64,000 nt of DNA, from assembly GCF_030124145.1 (NCBI RefSeq), contig NZ_JASKMS010000020.1:62001-126000 (forward strand), in the 5' to 3' direction. Shown piece after piece: positions 46,182-55,099 of the stretch. Source of the stretch: Streptomyces sp. 378 (GTDB taxonomy: Bacteria; Actinomycetota; Actinomycetes; Streptomycetales; Streptomycetaceae). The notes under the pieces were generated by a model. The model was not told the origin of the DNA and made no database searches. It saw only the letters and a list, made by a program, of their open reading frames with translations. Within the stretch, counting starts at the first letter, position 1. Every line of letters starts with the position of its first letter. The position numbers were made by a program, and so were the translations under genes.

Positions 46182-46748
46182 TTAGCTGTTCACCCGGCCG
46201 AGGTAGTCGCTGGTGCGGGTGTCGACCTTGATCTTCTCACCCGTGGTGATGAAGAGGGGCACGTTGATCTGGTGGCCGGTCTCCAGAATGGCGGGCTTGG
46301 TGCCGCCGGTGGAGCGGTCGCCCTGGACGCCCGGCTCGGTCTCCTGGATGACGAGCTCGACGGCGGCGGGCAGCTCGACGAAGAGCACCTCGCCCTCGTG
46401 CTGCGCGACGGTGGCGGTGAAGCCCTCGATCAGGAAGTTCGCGGCGTCGCCGACGGCCTTGCGGTCGACGTGCAGCTGGTCGTAGGTCTCCATGTCCATG
46501 AAGACGAAGTACTCGCCGTCCATGTAGGAGAACTGCATGTCGCGCTTGTCGACGGTGGCCGTTTCGACCTTGACGCCGGCGTTGAAGGTCTTGTCGACGA
46601 CCTTGCCGGAGAGCACGTTCTTGAGCTTGGTGCGCACGAAGGCCGGGCCCTTGCCGGGCTTGACGTGCTGGAACTCGACGACGGACCAGAGCTGGCCGCC
46701 TTCGAGCTTGAGCACCATGCCGTTCTTGAGGTCGTTCGTGGAAGCCAC
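46182..46748 (-). CDS. efp: Translation elongation factor P
   Basis: EF-P relieves ribosome stalling at polyproline. The 188-residue protein has the three-domain layout, with the modifiable-loop region at HVKPGKGPAFVRTKLKN (Lys33 at the tip) and the C-terminal signature GDRSTGGTKPAILETGHQINVPLFI. The PGKGP loop is of the actinobacterial type with proline after the tip, thought not to need the EpmA lysylation. It lies 53 bases downstream of the PepP-like gene. Confidence 0.96.
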   Translation of the reverse strand: MASTNDLKNGMVLKLEGGQLWSVVEFQHVKPGKGPAFVRTKLKNVLSGKVVDKTFNAGVKVETATVDKRDMQFSYMDGEYFVFMDMETYDQLHVDRKAVGDAANFLIEGFTATVAQHEGEVLFVELPAAVELVIQETEPGVQGDRSTGGTKPAILETGHQINVPLFITTGEKIKVDTRTSDYLGRVNS

Positions 46749-46801
46749 GGTTGCGGAATCTCCTGGACTGACGTACGACCCCGGTGCACGCGCCTGCCTA
46801 C

Positions 46802-47917
46802 CTACAGGGCGAGCAGCTCCTTGGTCGTGATGGTGAGTAGCTCGGGTCCGCCGTCCGCCTCGGGGCGGACGACGAGCGTGTCATCGATCCGGACACCGCC
46901 CCGGCCCGGGAGGTGGACCCCCGGCTCGACGGTGACCGGCACGCAAGCGTCCAGTTTACCCATGGCCGCGGGACTCAATTGAGGGTCCTCGTCGATTTCG
47001 AGCCCGACACCGTGTCCGGTCAGGACCGTGAGGCCCTCCGTGTACCCCGCGGAGTCCAGGACCTGGCGGGCGGCGCGGTCGACGTCCCGGCAGGCGGCGC
47101 CGGGTACCAGGCTCTCACGCCCGGCTCGCTGGGCGGCGAAGACCAGGTCGTAGAGCTCGATCTGCCAGTCCGCGGGAGCGGTGCCGATGACGAAGGTGCG
47201 GCCGATCTCGCAGCGGTATCCGCGGTAGGTCGCGCCGAGGCAGACGGAGAGGAAGTCGCCCTCCTCGACGCGGCGGTCGCTGGGCCGGTGGCCGGGGCGG
47301 CCGGCGTTCGGGCCGGTGGCGACGGACGTGGCGAAGGCCGGCCCGTCCGCCCCGTGATCGACGAGCCGTCTTTCGAGTTCGAGCGCGAGATGGCGTTCGG
47401 TACGGCCGACGAGAATCGACTCCAGCAGTTCACCGAGGGCCTGGTCGGCGATCTCGGCGCCGATGCGCAGACAGGAGATCTCCTCCTCGTCCTTGACGAT
47501 CCTGAGCTGCTCGACGGCGTTGCCGAGGTTGGTCAGGCGCAGCCGGGGGGTGACCGAGCCGAGGGCTCGGTGCCGGGCCACGGTGAGGTGGTGCTCCTCC
47601 ACGGCGAGGGAGTCGGCGCCCTGGCCCGCGGCGAGGCCGGCGGCCGCGACGGCCGGGTCACCGCCGCCGGTTCCGGGCAGCGCCTGTACGCGCAGTGCTT
47701 CGTCGGGGCGCTCCTGCGTGGGGCGGTCGGCCGTGGGGCCGGCACACACCAGGAGGTCCTGCTCCTCGGTCCTGCCCAGCAGGAGTACGGCGCCGGGCGG
47801 GGCCGCGCCCGCGAGATAGCGCACATTGGCGGGGCGGGAGACCAGCGCCGCCGCGCTGCCGCCCGCGTTGCAGTAGTCCCTCAGACGCGTCCGGCGGGCC
47901 GCGTACACCTCTGACAT
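46802..47917 (-). CDS. M24-family Xaa-Pro aminopeptidase-like protein with altered metal ligands
   Basis: The 371-residue protein has the creatinase/prolidase N-terminal domain (about 5-135) and a pita-bread M24 domain (about 140-365). It occupies the place next to efp where pepQ/pepP is usual. The five metal ligands of the family are Asp, Asp, His, Glu, Glu. Here I read Cys226 (SVCLGATYRGY), Glu237 (CEIGRTF), His302 (GHGVGLEIDEDP), Glu331 (VTVEPGV) and Asp345 (VRIDDT). Three of five are changed. Peptidase activity may therefore be altered or lost. Confidence 0.82.
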   Translation of the reverse strand: MSEVYAARRTRLRDYCNAGGSAAALVSRPANVRYLAGAAPPGAVLLLGRTEEQDLLVCAGPTADRPTQERPDEALRVQALPGTGGGDPAVAAAGLAAGQGADSLAVEEHHLTVARHRALGSVTPRLRLTNLGNAVEQLRIVKDEEEISCLRIGAEIADQALGELLESILVGRTERHLALELERRLVDHGADGPAFATSVATGPNAGRPGHRPSDRRVEEGDFLSVCLGATYRGYRCEIGRTFVIGTAPADWQIELYDLVFAAQRAGRESLVPGAACRDVDRAARQVLDSAGYTEGLTVLTGHGVGLEIDEDPQLSPAAMGKLDACVPVTVEPGVHLPGRGGVRIDDTLVVRPEADGGPELLTITTKELLAL

Positions 47918-48036
47918 GACCCGAGCGTATGAGCTCCGCGGGTCCGGCGCCGTTCGGGAGAGGCCGAGTGGGGCAGGACGTCTGCCGTACGCGAGCCGTG
48001 GGGCATCGCGCAGTCCCCCGTGTCCCTACGGGGCGC

Positions 48037-48900
48037 TCACCACTGGGGTGGGCTGGCGATGGAGCGGGCCAGGACGTCGTCCAGTACGCGCGCCGTCTCC
48101 GGGACGTCCATCTGCGAGTTGTCGATGATCGGCAGGCCCGAGCCGTACCACCCGGCCATGCGGCCGTGGATGCGGGCGACCTCCTCGTCCGACAGCCGCC
48201 GGTTCCCCGAGCGCTCCGCGTTGCGTTCCAGGACGATGTCCAGCCCGGGCAGGAGGACGACCGGCAGCAGGCCGGGGCCCACGTGACGCTTCCAGCCGCC
48301 GAGGCCGACGACCGGACGGTCGGGGAAGACCGCGTCGTCGAGGATGCACGAGATGCCGTTGGCCAGGAAGTTCCGCGCGGCGAAGCCGCAGGTGCGGCGG
48401 GCCAGTCGGTACTGGGCCTCGGAGTGGTCGTTCCACCCGGACTGGGGGTCGGCGAAGCCGGAGCGGACCCACTCGCGGACGTCGTCGAGGCTGATGTGGG
48501 CCGTGGGGACCCGGCGATGGTCCGCCCAGAACTTGGCGACGCTGGTCTTGCCCGCGCCCGCGGGGCCGATGAGCAGTACCGCGAGCGTGGTGGCGGCGGG
48601 GTCGGGAATCGCCGCGGCGGGCGGGGCCATCGGCATGGCGACCGGGCCGCCGGGCGGCAGCGGCACATGGCCGGTGGTCTCCGGCGCGGGTGGGCCGGAA
48701 GCGGGGGGCATGGTCGCGGCCGGTCCGGGCGGGGGCGCCGGATATCCCGGCGCCGGGGGCAACGGGGGCACGGGCACGGAGCCCTGGTGCGCGCCCGGAT
48801 TCGGCGGAACCGGGTGATGTGCGGCCGGCGACCAGCCGGTGGCCGGTCCGTGCCCCGGCTGATGGGGCTGCGGCAGCGGAGAACCCACTGCGTGCTGCAT
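48037..48900 (-). CDS. P-loop ATPase/kinase-like protein with proline-rich N-terminus
   Basis: Residues 1-105 of this 287-residue protein are low-complexity, rich in Pro, Gly, Ala and His, and probably disordered. A P-loop domain follows with Walker A IGPAGAGKTSV (about 111-121). Later come ISLDDVREWVRSG, CILDDAVFPDRPVVGLGGW and an LDIVLERNAERSGNRRLSDEEVARIH segment like the lid of phosphotransfer kinases (chloramphenicol phosphotransferase or AAA_33 type). A small-molecule kinase is possible. It stands 119 bases upstream of the PepP-like gene and 164 downstream of aroB. Confidence 0.78.
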   Translation of the reverse strand: MQHAVGSPLPQPHQPGHGPATGWSPAAHHPVPPNPGAHQGSVPVPPLPPAPGYPAPPPGPAATMPPASGPPAPETTGHVPLPPGGPVAMPMAPPAAAIPDPAATTLAVLLIGPAGAGKTSVAKFWADHRRVPTAHISLDDVREWVRSGFADPQSGWNDHSEAQYRLARRTCGFAARNFLANGISCILDDAVFPDRPVVGLGGWKRHVGPGLLPVVLLPGLDIVLERNAERSGNRRLSDEEVARIHGRMAGWYGSGLPIIDNSQMDVPETARVLDDVLARSIASPPQW

Positions 48901-48972
48901 CCGGTGCCACTCCGTCTCGTACAGGCGATGGGCGCTGACAGCGGGGCGGAACCCGCTTGCTACCGAACGGTA

Positions 48973-49010
48973 CCGCCCCCGGTCGTCGATGTGTGAACGG
49001 CCGGGGGCGG
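48973..49010 (-). terminator. Terminator after aroB
   Basis: CCGCCCCCGG (48973-48982) pairs with CCGGGGGCGG (49001-49010) around an 18-base loop, 54 bases past the aroB stop. Confidence 0.55.
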
Positions 49011-49064
49011 CCCGAAGTGCCCGGCTCCGTAAGGTGGTTTCGGGCGGAAGGCGCGCCGCGGGAC

Positions 49065-50156
49065 TTACTGGCCCACTTCGCCGTACGCGGCGAGCAGCAC
49101 GGCCGGGTCGGGTCCCTCGAGGACCGTGGGCTTGGCCAGACCGTCGAGGACGATGAAGCGCAGCAGGTCACCGCGGGACTTCTTGTCGACCTTCATGGTC
49201 TCCAGCAGTTTGGGCCACTGGTCGTGCCGGTAGTGCAGGGGCAGTCCGACCGCTTCGAGGATCGTGCGGTGGCGGTCGGCCGTCGCGTCGTCCAGCCGGC
49301 CCGCCAGACGGCCCAGTTCGGCGGCGAAGTGCATGCCGACCGAGACCGCCGCGCCGTGGCGCCACTTGTAGCGCTCGTTCTTCTCGATGGCGTGGCCGAG
49401 CGTGTGGCCGTAGTTGAGGATCTCGCGCAGTCCCGACTCCTTCAGGTCCGACGACACCACGTCGGCCTTGACCCGGATGGAACGCTCGATGAGCTCGGCG
49501 GTGTGCGGGCCGGCGGGCGTACAGGCGCCCTGCGGGTCGGACTCGATGAGGTCCAGGATCACCGGGTCGGCGATGAAGCCGGCCTTGATGACCTCGGCGA
49601 GCCCGGAGACGTAGTCGTTGACCGGCAGGGAGTCCAGCGCGGCCAGGTCGCAGAGCACACCGGCGGGCGGGTGGAAGGCGCCGACGAGGTTCTTGCCCTC
49701 GGCGGTGTTGATGCCGGTCTTGCCGCCGACGGCCGCGTCCACCATGGCGAGCACGGTGGTCGGGATGGCGATCCAGCGCACGCCGCGCAGCCAGGTGGCG
49801 GCCACGAACCCGGCGAGGTCCGTGGTCGCGCCGCCGCCGACGCCGATGATGACGTCCGTGCGGGTGAAGCCGGACCGGCCGAGCGCCTTCCAGCAGTAGG
49901 CGGCGACCTCGGCGGTCTTGGCCTCCTCCGCGTTGGGCACCTGGATGGCGACCGCCTCGTAGCCCTGCCCGGCCAGGTCGGCGCGCAGCGCGTCACCGGT
50001 CTCGGCCAGCGCCTCGGGGTGAAGGATCGCGATCCGCTTGGCCTTGCCGCCGATCAACCCGGCGAGTTCGCCGAGCAGTTGACGGCCCACCAGGACCTCG
50101 TACGGCTCGGTGCCCGCCGTGCCGCCGACCTGGATCCGCGTCACTGTCTCGCTCAT
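49065..50156 (-). CDS. aroB: 3-dehydroquinate synthase
   Basis: AroB converts DAHP to 3-dehydroquinate, step two of the shikimate pathway. The 363-residue protein has the NAD-binding IIGVGGGATTDLAGFVAATW and the metal/substrate segment IPTTVLAMVDAAVGGKTGIN. Zinc-ligand regions are GLAEVIKAGFIAD and LNYGHTLGHAIE. Its start overlaps the aroK stop (ATGA). The frame extends upstream, but only from this ATG is it family-like. Confidence 0.97.
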   Translation of the reverse strand: MSETVTRIQVGGTAGTEPYEVLVGRQLLGELAGLIGGKAKRIAILHPEALAETGDALRADLAGQGYEAVAIQVPNAEEAKTAEVAAYCWKALGRSGFTRTDVIIGVGGGATTDLAGFVAATWLRGVRWIAIPTTVLAMVDAAVGGKTGINTAEGKNLVGAFHPPAGVLCDLAALDSLPVNDYVSGLAEVIKAGFIADPVILDLIESDPQGACTPAGPHTAELIERSIRVKADVVSSDLKESGLREILNYGHTLGHAIEKNERYKWRHGAAVSVGMHFAAELGRLAGRLDDATADRHRTILEAVGLPLHYRHDQWPKLLETMKVDKKSRGDLLRFIVLDGLAKPTVLEGPDPAVLLAAYGEVGQ

Positions 50157-50668
50157 GCTTCCTTCAACTCCAGTGCGTCCAGGGCGACTCGGGTGACCTC
50201 TTCGGGGGTCCGGCCGTCGGTGGCGACCACGGCCGTGGCCACCTCTTCGTACAGGTGACGGCGGGCCTCCATCAGCTCGCGCCACTGTTTGCGCGGGTTG
50301 ACCGCGAGCAGCGGCCGGGCCGTGTTGAGGCCGGTGCGCTTGACCGCCTCCTCGACGTCCATCGACAGGTACGCCACCCGCTGCCCGGCGAGCAGCGCCC
50401 GTGTGTCGTCGTCGAGGATCGCGCCGCCGCCCAAGGCCAGCACCCCGTCGTGCTCGGCGACGGCCCGGCGCACGGCCGCCTTCTCGATCGCCCGGAAGGC
50501 GGACTCGCCGTCGTCCACGAAGATCTCGGCGACGGTCCTGCCCTGCTCGGCGACGATGTCGTCATCGGTGTCCCGGTAGGAAACCCCCAGCCGCTCGGCC
50601 AGCAACCGCCCGACGGTGGACTTGCCCACCCCCATCGGGCCGACCAGGACCACCAGCGGGCCGCTCAT
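50153..50668 (-). CDS. aroK: Shikimate kinase
   Basis: AroK phosphorylates shikimate at O3. The 171-residue protein has Walker A VGPMGVGKSTVGRLLAERLG, the shikimate-binding Asp in SYRDTDDDIV, and LALGGGAILDDDTRALL. Its ATG overlaps the aroC stop and its stop overlaps aroB, so aroC-aroK-aroB are translationally coupled. Confidence 0.97.
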   Translation of the reverse strand: MSGPLVVLVGPMGVGKSTVGRLLAERLGVSYRDTDDDIVAEQGRTVAEIFVDDGESAFRAIEKAAVRRAVAEHDGVLALGGGAILDDDTRALLAGQRVAYLSMDVEEAVKRTGLNTARPLLAVNPRKQWRELMEARRHLYEEVATAVVATDGRTPEEVTRVALDALELKEA

Positions 50669-51849
50669 CGGATGGCGAGGTTGTCGAGGAACGAGGTGAC
50701 GTTACGGCGCGTCTCGGCCACCGAGTCGCCACCGAACTTCTCCGCCACCGCATCGGCCAGCACCAGCGCCACCATCGCCTCGGCCACGATGCCGGCGGCC
50801 GGCACCGCGGACACGTCGGAGCGCTGGTGGTGCGCCTGCGTAGCCTCGCCGGTCGTGACATCCACGGTCTGCAGGGCACGCGGCACCGTCGCGATCGGCT
50901 TCATCGCGGCGCGCACCCGCAACAGCTCACCGGTGGTCAGACCACCCTCGGTGCCACCCGAGCGGCCGGAGGTACGCCGGATCCCCTCGTCGGTCTTCAC
51001 GATCTCGTCGTGCGCCTTGGAACCGGGCACCCGCGCCAGCTCGAAGCCGTCGCCGATCTCGACACCCTTGATGGCCTGGATGCCCATGAGCGCGCCGGCG
51101 AGCCGGGCGTCCAGCTTGCGGTCCCAGTGCACATGCGAACCGAGGCCGACCGGCACCCCGTACGCCAGGATCTCGACCACACCGCCGAGGGTGTCGCCGT
51201 CCTTGTGGGCCTGGTCGATCTCGGCGACCATCGCCTTCGACGCATCCGCGTCCAGACAGCGCACCGGGTCCGCGTCCAGCTTCTCGACGTCGCCCGGGGT
51301 CGGGTAGACGCCCTTGGGTGCCTTCGCCGCCGCCAGCTCCACCACATGCGACACGATCTCGACGCCGGTCGTCTCCTTCAGGTACGACCGGGCCACCGCG
51401 CCCAGCGCGACACGGGCGGCGGTCTCCCGCGCCGAAGCACGCTCCAGGATCGGCCGGGCCTCGTCGAAGCCGTACTTCTGCATGCCGGCGAGGTCGGCGT
51501 GGCCGGGCCGCGGCCGGGTCAGCGGGGCGTTGCGGGCCAGCCCCGCCAGAATCTCCGGGTCGACCGGATCGGCGGCCATGACCTGCTCCCACTTGGGCCA
51601 CTCGGTGTTGCCCACCATGATCGCGACCGGGGAGCCGAGCGTGAGACCGTGCCGGACGCCGCCGAGGAAGGTGACCTCGTCCCGCTCGAACTTCATCCGG
51701 GCACCGCGCCCATAACCCAGGCGCCGCCTCGCGAGATGGTCCGCCACCATGTCCGTGGTGATCGGCACACCGGCGGGAAGGCCCTCCAGCGTCGCCACGA
51801 GTGCGGGACCGTGGGACTCCCCCGCGGTCAGCCAGCGCAACCTGCTCAA
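50665..51849 (-). CDS. aroC: Chorismate synthase
   Basis: AroC eliminates phosphate from EPSP to give chorismate, using reduced FMN. The 394-residue protein has the signatures GESHGPALVATLEGLPAG, GRGARMKFERDEVTFLGGVRHG and RSGGTEGGLTTGE. The start is TTG at 51849, preceded by GAGGAG with good spacing and matching the family N-terminus SRLRWLTAGESHG. It is the first of the coupled aroC-aroK-aroB set. Confidence 0.97.
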   Translation of the reverse strand: MSRLRWLTAGESHGPALVATLEGLPAGVPITTDMVADHLARRRLGYGRGARMKFERDEVTFLGGVRHGLTLGSPVAIMVGNTEWPKWEQVMAADPVDPEILAGLARNAPLTRPRPGHADLAGMQKYGFDEARPILERASARETAARVALGAVARSYLKETTGVEIVSHVVELAAAKAPKGVYPTPGDVEKLDADPVRCLDADASKAMVAEIDQAHKDGDTLGGVVEILAYGVPVGLGSHVHWDRKLDARLAGALMGIQAIKGVEIGDGFELARVPGSKAHDEIVKTDEGIRRTSGRSGGTEGGLTTGELLRVRAAMKPIATVPRALQTVDVTTGEATQAHHQRSDVSAVPAAGIVAEAMVALVLADAVAEKFGGDSVAETRRNVTSFLDNLAIR

Positions 51850-51988
51850 CGGTGCTCCTCAGTGCTCGCGCTCTGGTTCTGCTGCGTACGCGCCTCGTCG
51901 CGTACGGCGACGGCGCGACCGGGTGCGCGGCCCGGTCCGCCGTCTCCGATCCTCCCACGTCGGGGCCGTCACCCCGGCGGCCGGTCCA

Positions 51989-52402
51989 TCAAGCGGACGC
52001 GTTCGCGGACGGACCGTCGCCCTGCCGCTGGCGCGGCGCGTAGGCCCCGAGGAAGTCGGCACCGCTCGGCTGCGGCTCGGGCCGGACGTGCTGCGGGGCG
52101 TACGCCCCCAGGTGGTCGGCGCCGCTGCCCTGCTGCCGGGCCGGCTGGGGCTGCTGCGGCGCGTACTGCCCCAGGTAGTCCGCTCCGCGTCCCTGCCCGT
52201 ACCGGGCCGCCGCGTGCACGGGCTGTCCGTCGCGGACGGCACGCCGGTGGGCCATCTTGCGCTTGATCTTGACGACCCACGACGCCACGACGGCGAGCAC
52301 GATCAGGGAGAGCACCGTGATCTGCACCCAGTCGGGCAGAAAGCCGAGCAGGGACTCGAATATCTGGGACTTGACGGACGCCTGAGGCAGGCCTGTGGAC
52401 AT
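51989..52402 (-). CDS. Small membrane protein with three GAD-x-LG-x-YAP repeats
   Basis: One membrane helix (about 24-46) of this 137-residue protein is followed by a basic stretch (KIKRKMAHRRAVRDG) and a Gln/Pro/Gly-rich tail. The tail holds the motif three times: GADYLGQYAP (73-82), GADHLGAYAP (94-103) and GADFLGAYAP (113-122). By the positive-inside rule the tail is probably cytoplasmic. The repeated short motif in a disordered tail looks like a multivalent docking site. It sits between aroE and aroC in the same direction. I do not recognise a named family. Confidence 0.75.
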   Translation of the reverse strand: MSTGLPQASVKSQIFESLLGFLPDWVQITVLSLIVLAVVASWVVKIKRKMAHRRAVRDGQPVHAAARYGQGRGADYLGQYAPQQPQPARQQGSGADHLGAYAPQHVRPEPQPSGADFLGAYAPRQRQGDGPSANASA

Positions 52403-52453
52403 GACGGACGTTCCCCTCCCCTGTTCCGCCCCCTGCGGAACCGGGAGTGGATC

Positions 52454-53281
52454 TTATCGGTCCGCGAGAGCCCGCTCCCCCGCTTTTCGCATGGCCCCCA
52501 GGGGCGCCGGGGCGAGCCCCGTCATCAGCTCGACCTGGAGCACGGCCTGGTGGACCAGCAGGTCGAGGCCGCTGACGACGGCACCGCCGTACGTCGACCA
52601 GCGGGCGGCGAGGTCGGTCGGCCAGGGGTCGTACAGGACGTCGAAGAGGGCCGCCGGGCGCTCCGGCACCGACCGGGCGAGGGCGTCGGTGACACCGGCC
52701 GGCGTGGTGCTGATCACCAGGGGCGCGCGCAGGGCCTGCTCGGCGTCCGCCCAGTCGGCGATGCGGACGGCGACGTCGAGCCGCTCTGCCCACCGCCGCA
52801 TCTCGGCGGCCCGGGCCTCGCTGCGCACGTAGACGGCGATCTCGCCCGGGCAGATCCGGGACAGCGCGGCCAGCGCGGAGGAGGCGGTGGCGCCGGCGCC
52901 GAGGACGGCGGCGGCGTCGACCTTGTCGATGCCGTGCTCGCGCAGCGCCGCGACCATGCCGGGGATGTCGGTGTTGTCCCCGACTCTGCGGCCGTCCGCG
53001 GTGGTGACGACGGTGTTGACGGCGTCGACCGAGGCGGCGGTCTCGCTGATCTCGTCGAGCAGCGGGATCACGGCCCGCTTCAGCGGCATGGTCAGCGAGA
53101 GCCCGGCCCACTCGGCGCCGAGCGTCTCGAAGAACGCGGGCAGTCCGGCCTCGTCCACCTCGAAGCTGTCGTACGTCCAGTCGGCCAGCCCCAGTTCCCG
53201 GTAGGCGGTGCGGTGCAGGACCGGGGAGAGGGAGTGGGCGATCGGGGAGCCGAGTACGGCGGCTCGGCGTGCTGCGGCCAT
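52454..53281 (-). CDS. aroE: Shikimate dehydrogenase
   Basis: AroE reduces 3-dehydroshikimate to shikimate with NADPH. The 275-residue protein has the N-terminal substrate domain GSPIAHSLSPVLHRTAYRELGL and the catalytic Lys in LTMPLKRAVIPLLDEI. GDNTDIPGMVAAL is next, then a Rossmann fold with VLGAGATASSALAAL. The last matches the nucleotide motif GAGGx(A/S) with Ala-Thr in place of Gly-Ala. It begins 11 bases after mltG. Confidence 0.93.
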   Translation of the reverse strand: MAAARRAAVLGSPIAHSLSPVLHRTAYRELGLADWTYDSFEVDEAGLPAFFETLGAEWAGLSLTMPLKRAVIPLLDEISETAASVDAVNTVVTTADGRRVGDNTDIPGMVAALREHGIDKVDAAAVLGAGATASSALAALSRICPGEIAVYVRSEARAAEMRRWAERLDVAVRIADWADAEQALRAPLVISTTPAGVTDALARSVPERPAALFDVLYDPWPTDLAARWSTYGGAVVSGLDLLVHQAVLQVELMTGLAPAPLGAMRKAGERALADR

Positions 53282-53292
53282 CAGGGTCTTCC

Positions 53293-54978
53293 TCAGTTGT
53301 TCCGCGAGGCGTTGAACTGGTCGACCAGCTTCTGGTGTTCGGCGTTCGTCTTCGTGAACTTGCTGGTCTTGCCGTCGAGCGAGATGAAGTAGTACCAGCC
53401 GTCGTCCGTCGGGTTGAGGGCGCCCTTGATGGCGTCCTCACCCGGGTTGTCGATCGGACCGGGCGGCAACCCCTTGTGGAAGTACGTGTTGTAGGGGTTG
53501 TCGTAGTTCCGCAGCTCGCTCAGGCTCAGGTCGATCTTGCTCTGGTTCTTGATGTAGTTGTAGGTGGAGTCGAACTCCAGCATGCCGTTGGTCTGCGGGT
53601 TCGGCTTCATGCGGTTGTAGATGACCTCGGCCATCTTGCGGAAGTCGTCATGGCTGGTGCCCTCGGCCTGGACCAGGCTGGCGACGGTGACCAGCTGCCA
53701 CGGGTCTTCGAGTCCGAGGCTCTCGGCCTTCTTCTCGACCCCGAGCTCCGCGTACGTCGAGGTGGCCCGCTCGACCATCTGCTTCAGGACGGCCTCGGGC
53801 TTCTGCCCCTCGCTCACGCCGTAGCTGGAGGGGAAGAGGAAGCCCTCCAACGGGTCCTTGACGTCGGCGCGGTTCTGCGCCCAGGAGGGCAGGCCGAGCT
53901 TCTTGTAGTCCTTCTCGGCGACCGCGGCGGTGGTGCCGGCCTTGACCTTCAGGCGCTTGTCGATGAGCCGGTAGATGTCGGCGTTGCGCTTGCCCTCGGC
54001 GATGATCAGATTGTCGCGGCTCTTCGGACTGAGCATCAGTTCGACCGCACTCTCGGCCGACATTTGCTTCTGCAGCGTGTAGACGCCGTTCTGGATGCTC
54101 TTGCCGTTCGGGTTCTCCTGCTGGGCCGCGACGAACGCGTCGACGCTCTTGACGACCCCCGCGCTCTTCAGCACCTGGCCGATCTTGTACCCGAGCGCTC
54201 CCTCGGGGATCTCGACGGACACCTGCTGCCCGTTGCCGTCGCCCGCGAAGTCCGGGGCGTCGCCGAAACGATCCTGGTAGAACCGGTAACCGAAGTAGCA
54301 GACGCCGCCCAGGACGCCGCCGAGCGCCACGACGACCAGCAGGCAGGCCATGCCGCTGCGGCGCTTCTTCGGTTTGCCGCCGCCCCGCCCCCGCTTGTCC
54401 TCGCGCCCGCGGCGCTCCTTCGGCTCGTCGCCGTCGTCATCGTCGTCCCCGCCCGCGAAGAAGGCGTGTTCACCCTGGTCAGGGCCGGGGTCCCAGTCCG
54501 TCTCCGGTTCCTGCGCCGGCTCATACGCGTCAGGCGTGCCGTAGTGGTCCTGCCGGCCCCCGTCGTACGCACCGGTCTGCTGCGCGTACGGGTCCTGGGG
54601 ATCGCCGGGGTACGCGACCTGCTGGTGCGGGTCGTTCGACCAGCCGGTGTTGTCGTACTGCTGCTGGTGGTGGTAGCCCTGAGCCTGCTGATGTCCGTGG
54701 TCCTGCCGGCCGGGGTTCTGCTGATGGCCCTGGGGCTGTGCCGCGTACTGCTGGTCGTACGGGTACTGCTGCTGCGCCTGACCGTATCCGGCCTGGTCAC
54801 CGGTAGCCCAGTCGCCGTACTGCGGCTGCTGCGGCTGCTGCGGGTAGTGCTGCGGCTGGCCGCCGTAAGGGGACTGCTGACCCTGCTGGGCCTGCTGTCC
54901 ATCCCATCCGCCGTCCCCGTACAACGGGTCCTCCGGATGCCACGGTTCGGAGCCTTGGCCCCGGCCATACTCAGTCAT
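53293..54978 (-). CDS. mltG: Endolytic murein transglycosylase MltG (YceG-like)
   Basis: MltG cuts nascent peptidoglycan and may set glycan strand ends. The 561-residue protein is longer than the E. coli enzyme by a cytoplasmic N-terminus of about 208 residues that is rich in Gln, Tyr, Gly and Pro and ends with acidic and basic runs. A membrane helix (about 209-233) is followed by the YceG domain, with catalytic Glu439 in TVASLVQAEGTSHDDF and the GLPPGPIDNPGEDAI signature. It lies 121 bases downstream of ruvX. Confidence 0.93.
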   Translation of the reverse strand: MTEYGRGQGSEPWHPEDPLYGDGGWDGQQAQQGQQSPYGGQPQHYPQQPQQPQYGDWATGDQAGYGQAQQQYPYDQQYAAQPQGHQQNPGRQDHGHQQAQGYHHQQQYDNTGWSNDPHQQVAYPGDPQDPYAQQTGAYDGGRQDHYGTPDAYEPAQEPETDWDPGPDQGEHAFFAGGDDDDDGDEPKERRGREDKRGRGGGKPKKRRSGMACLLVVVALGGVLGGVCYFGYRFYQDRFGDAPDFAGDGNGQQVSVEIPEGALGYKIGQVLKSAGVVKSVDAFVAAQQENPNGKSIQNGVYTLQKQMSAESAVELMLSPKSRDNLIIAEGKRNADIYRLIDKRLKVKAGTTAAVAEKDYKKLGLPSWAQNRADVKDPLEGFLFPSSYGVSEGQKPEAVLKQMVERATSTYAELGVEKKAESLGLEDPWQLVTVASLVQAEGTSHDDFRKMAEVIYNRMKPNPQTNGMLEFDSTYNYIKNQSKIDLSLSELRNYDNPYNTYFHKGLPPGPIDNPGEDAIKGALNPTDDGWYYFISLDGKTSKFTKTNAEHQKLVDQFNASRNN

Positions 54979-55099
54979 CGATCCCCTAGAGCCGCGAGGC
55001 GGCGGTCGCGCGGCTTCCGGCCCGGCTTCCGTTCCGCCTCTTGCTGTGCGGCGGTTGTTCGAACGCCGCCGCATCGCGCGGAACGTTACCGTATCGCGA

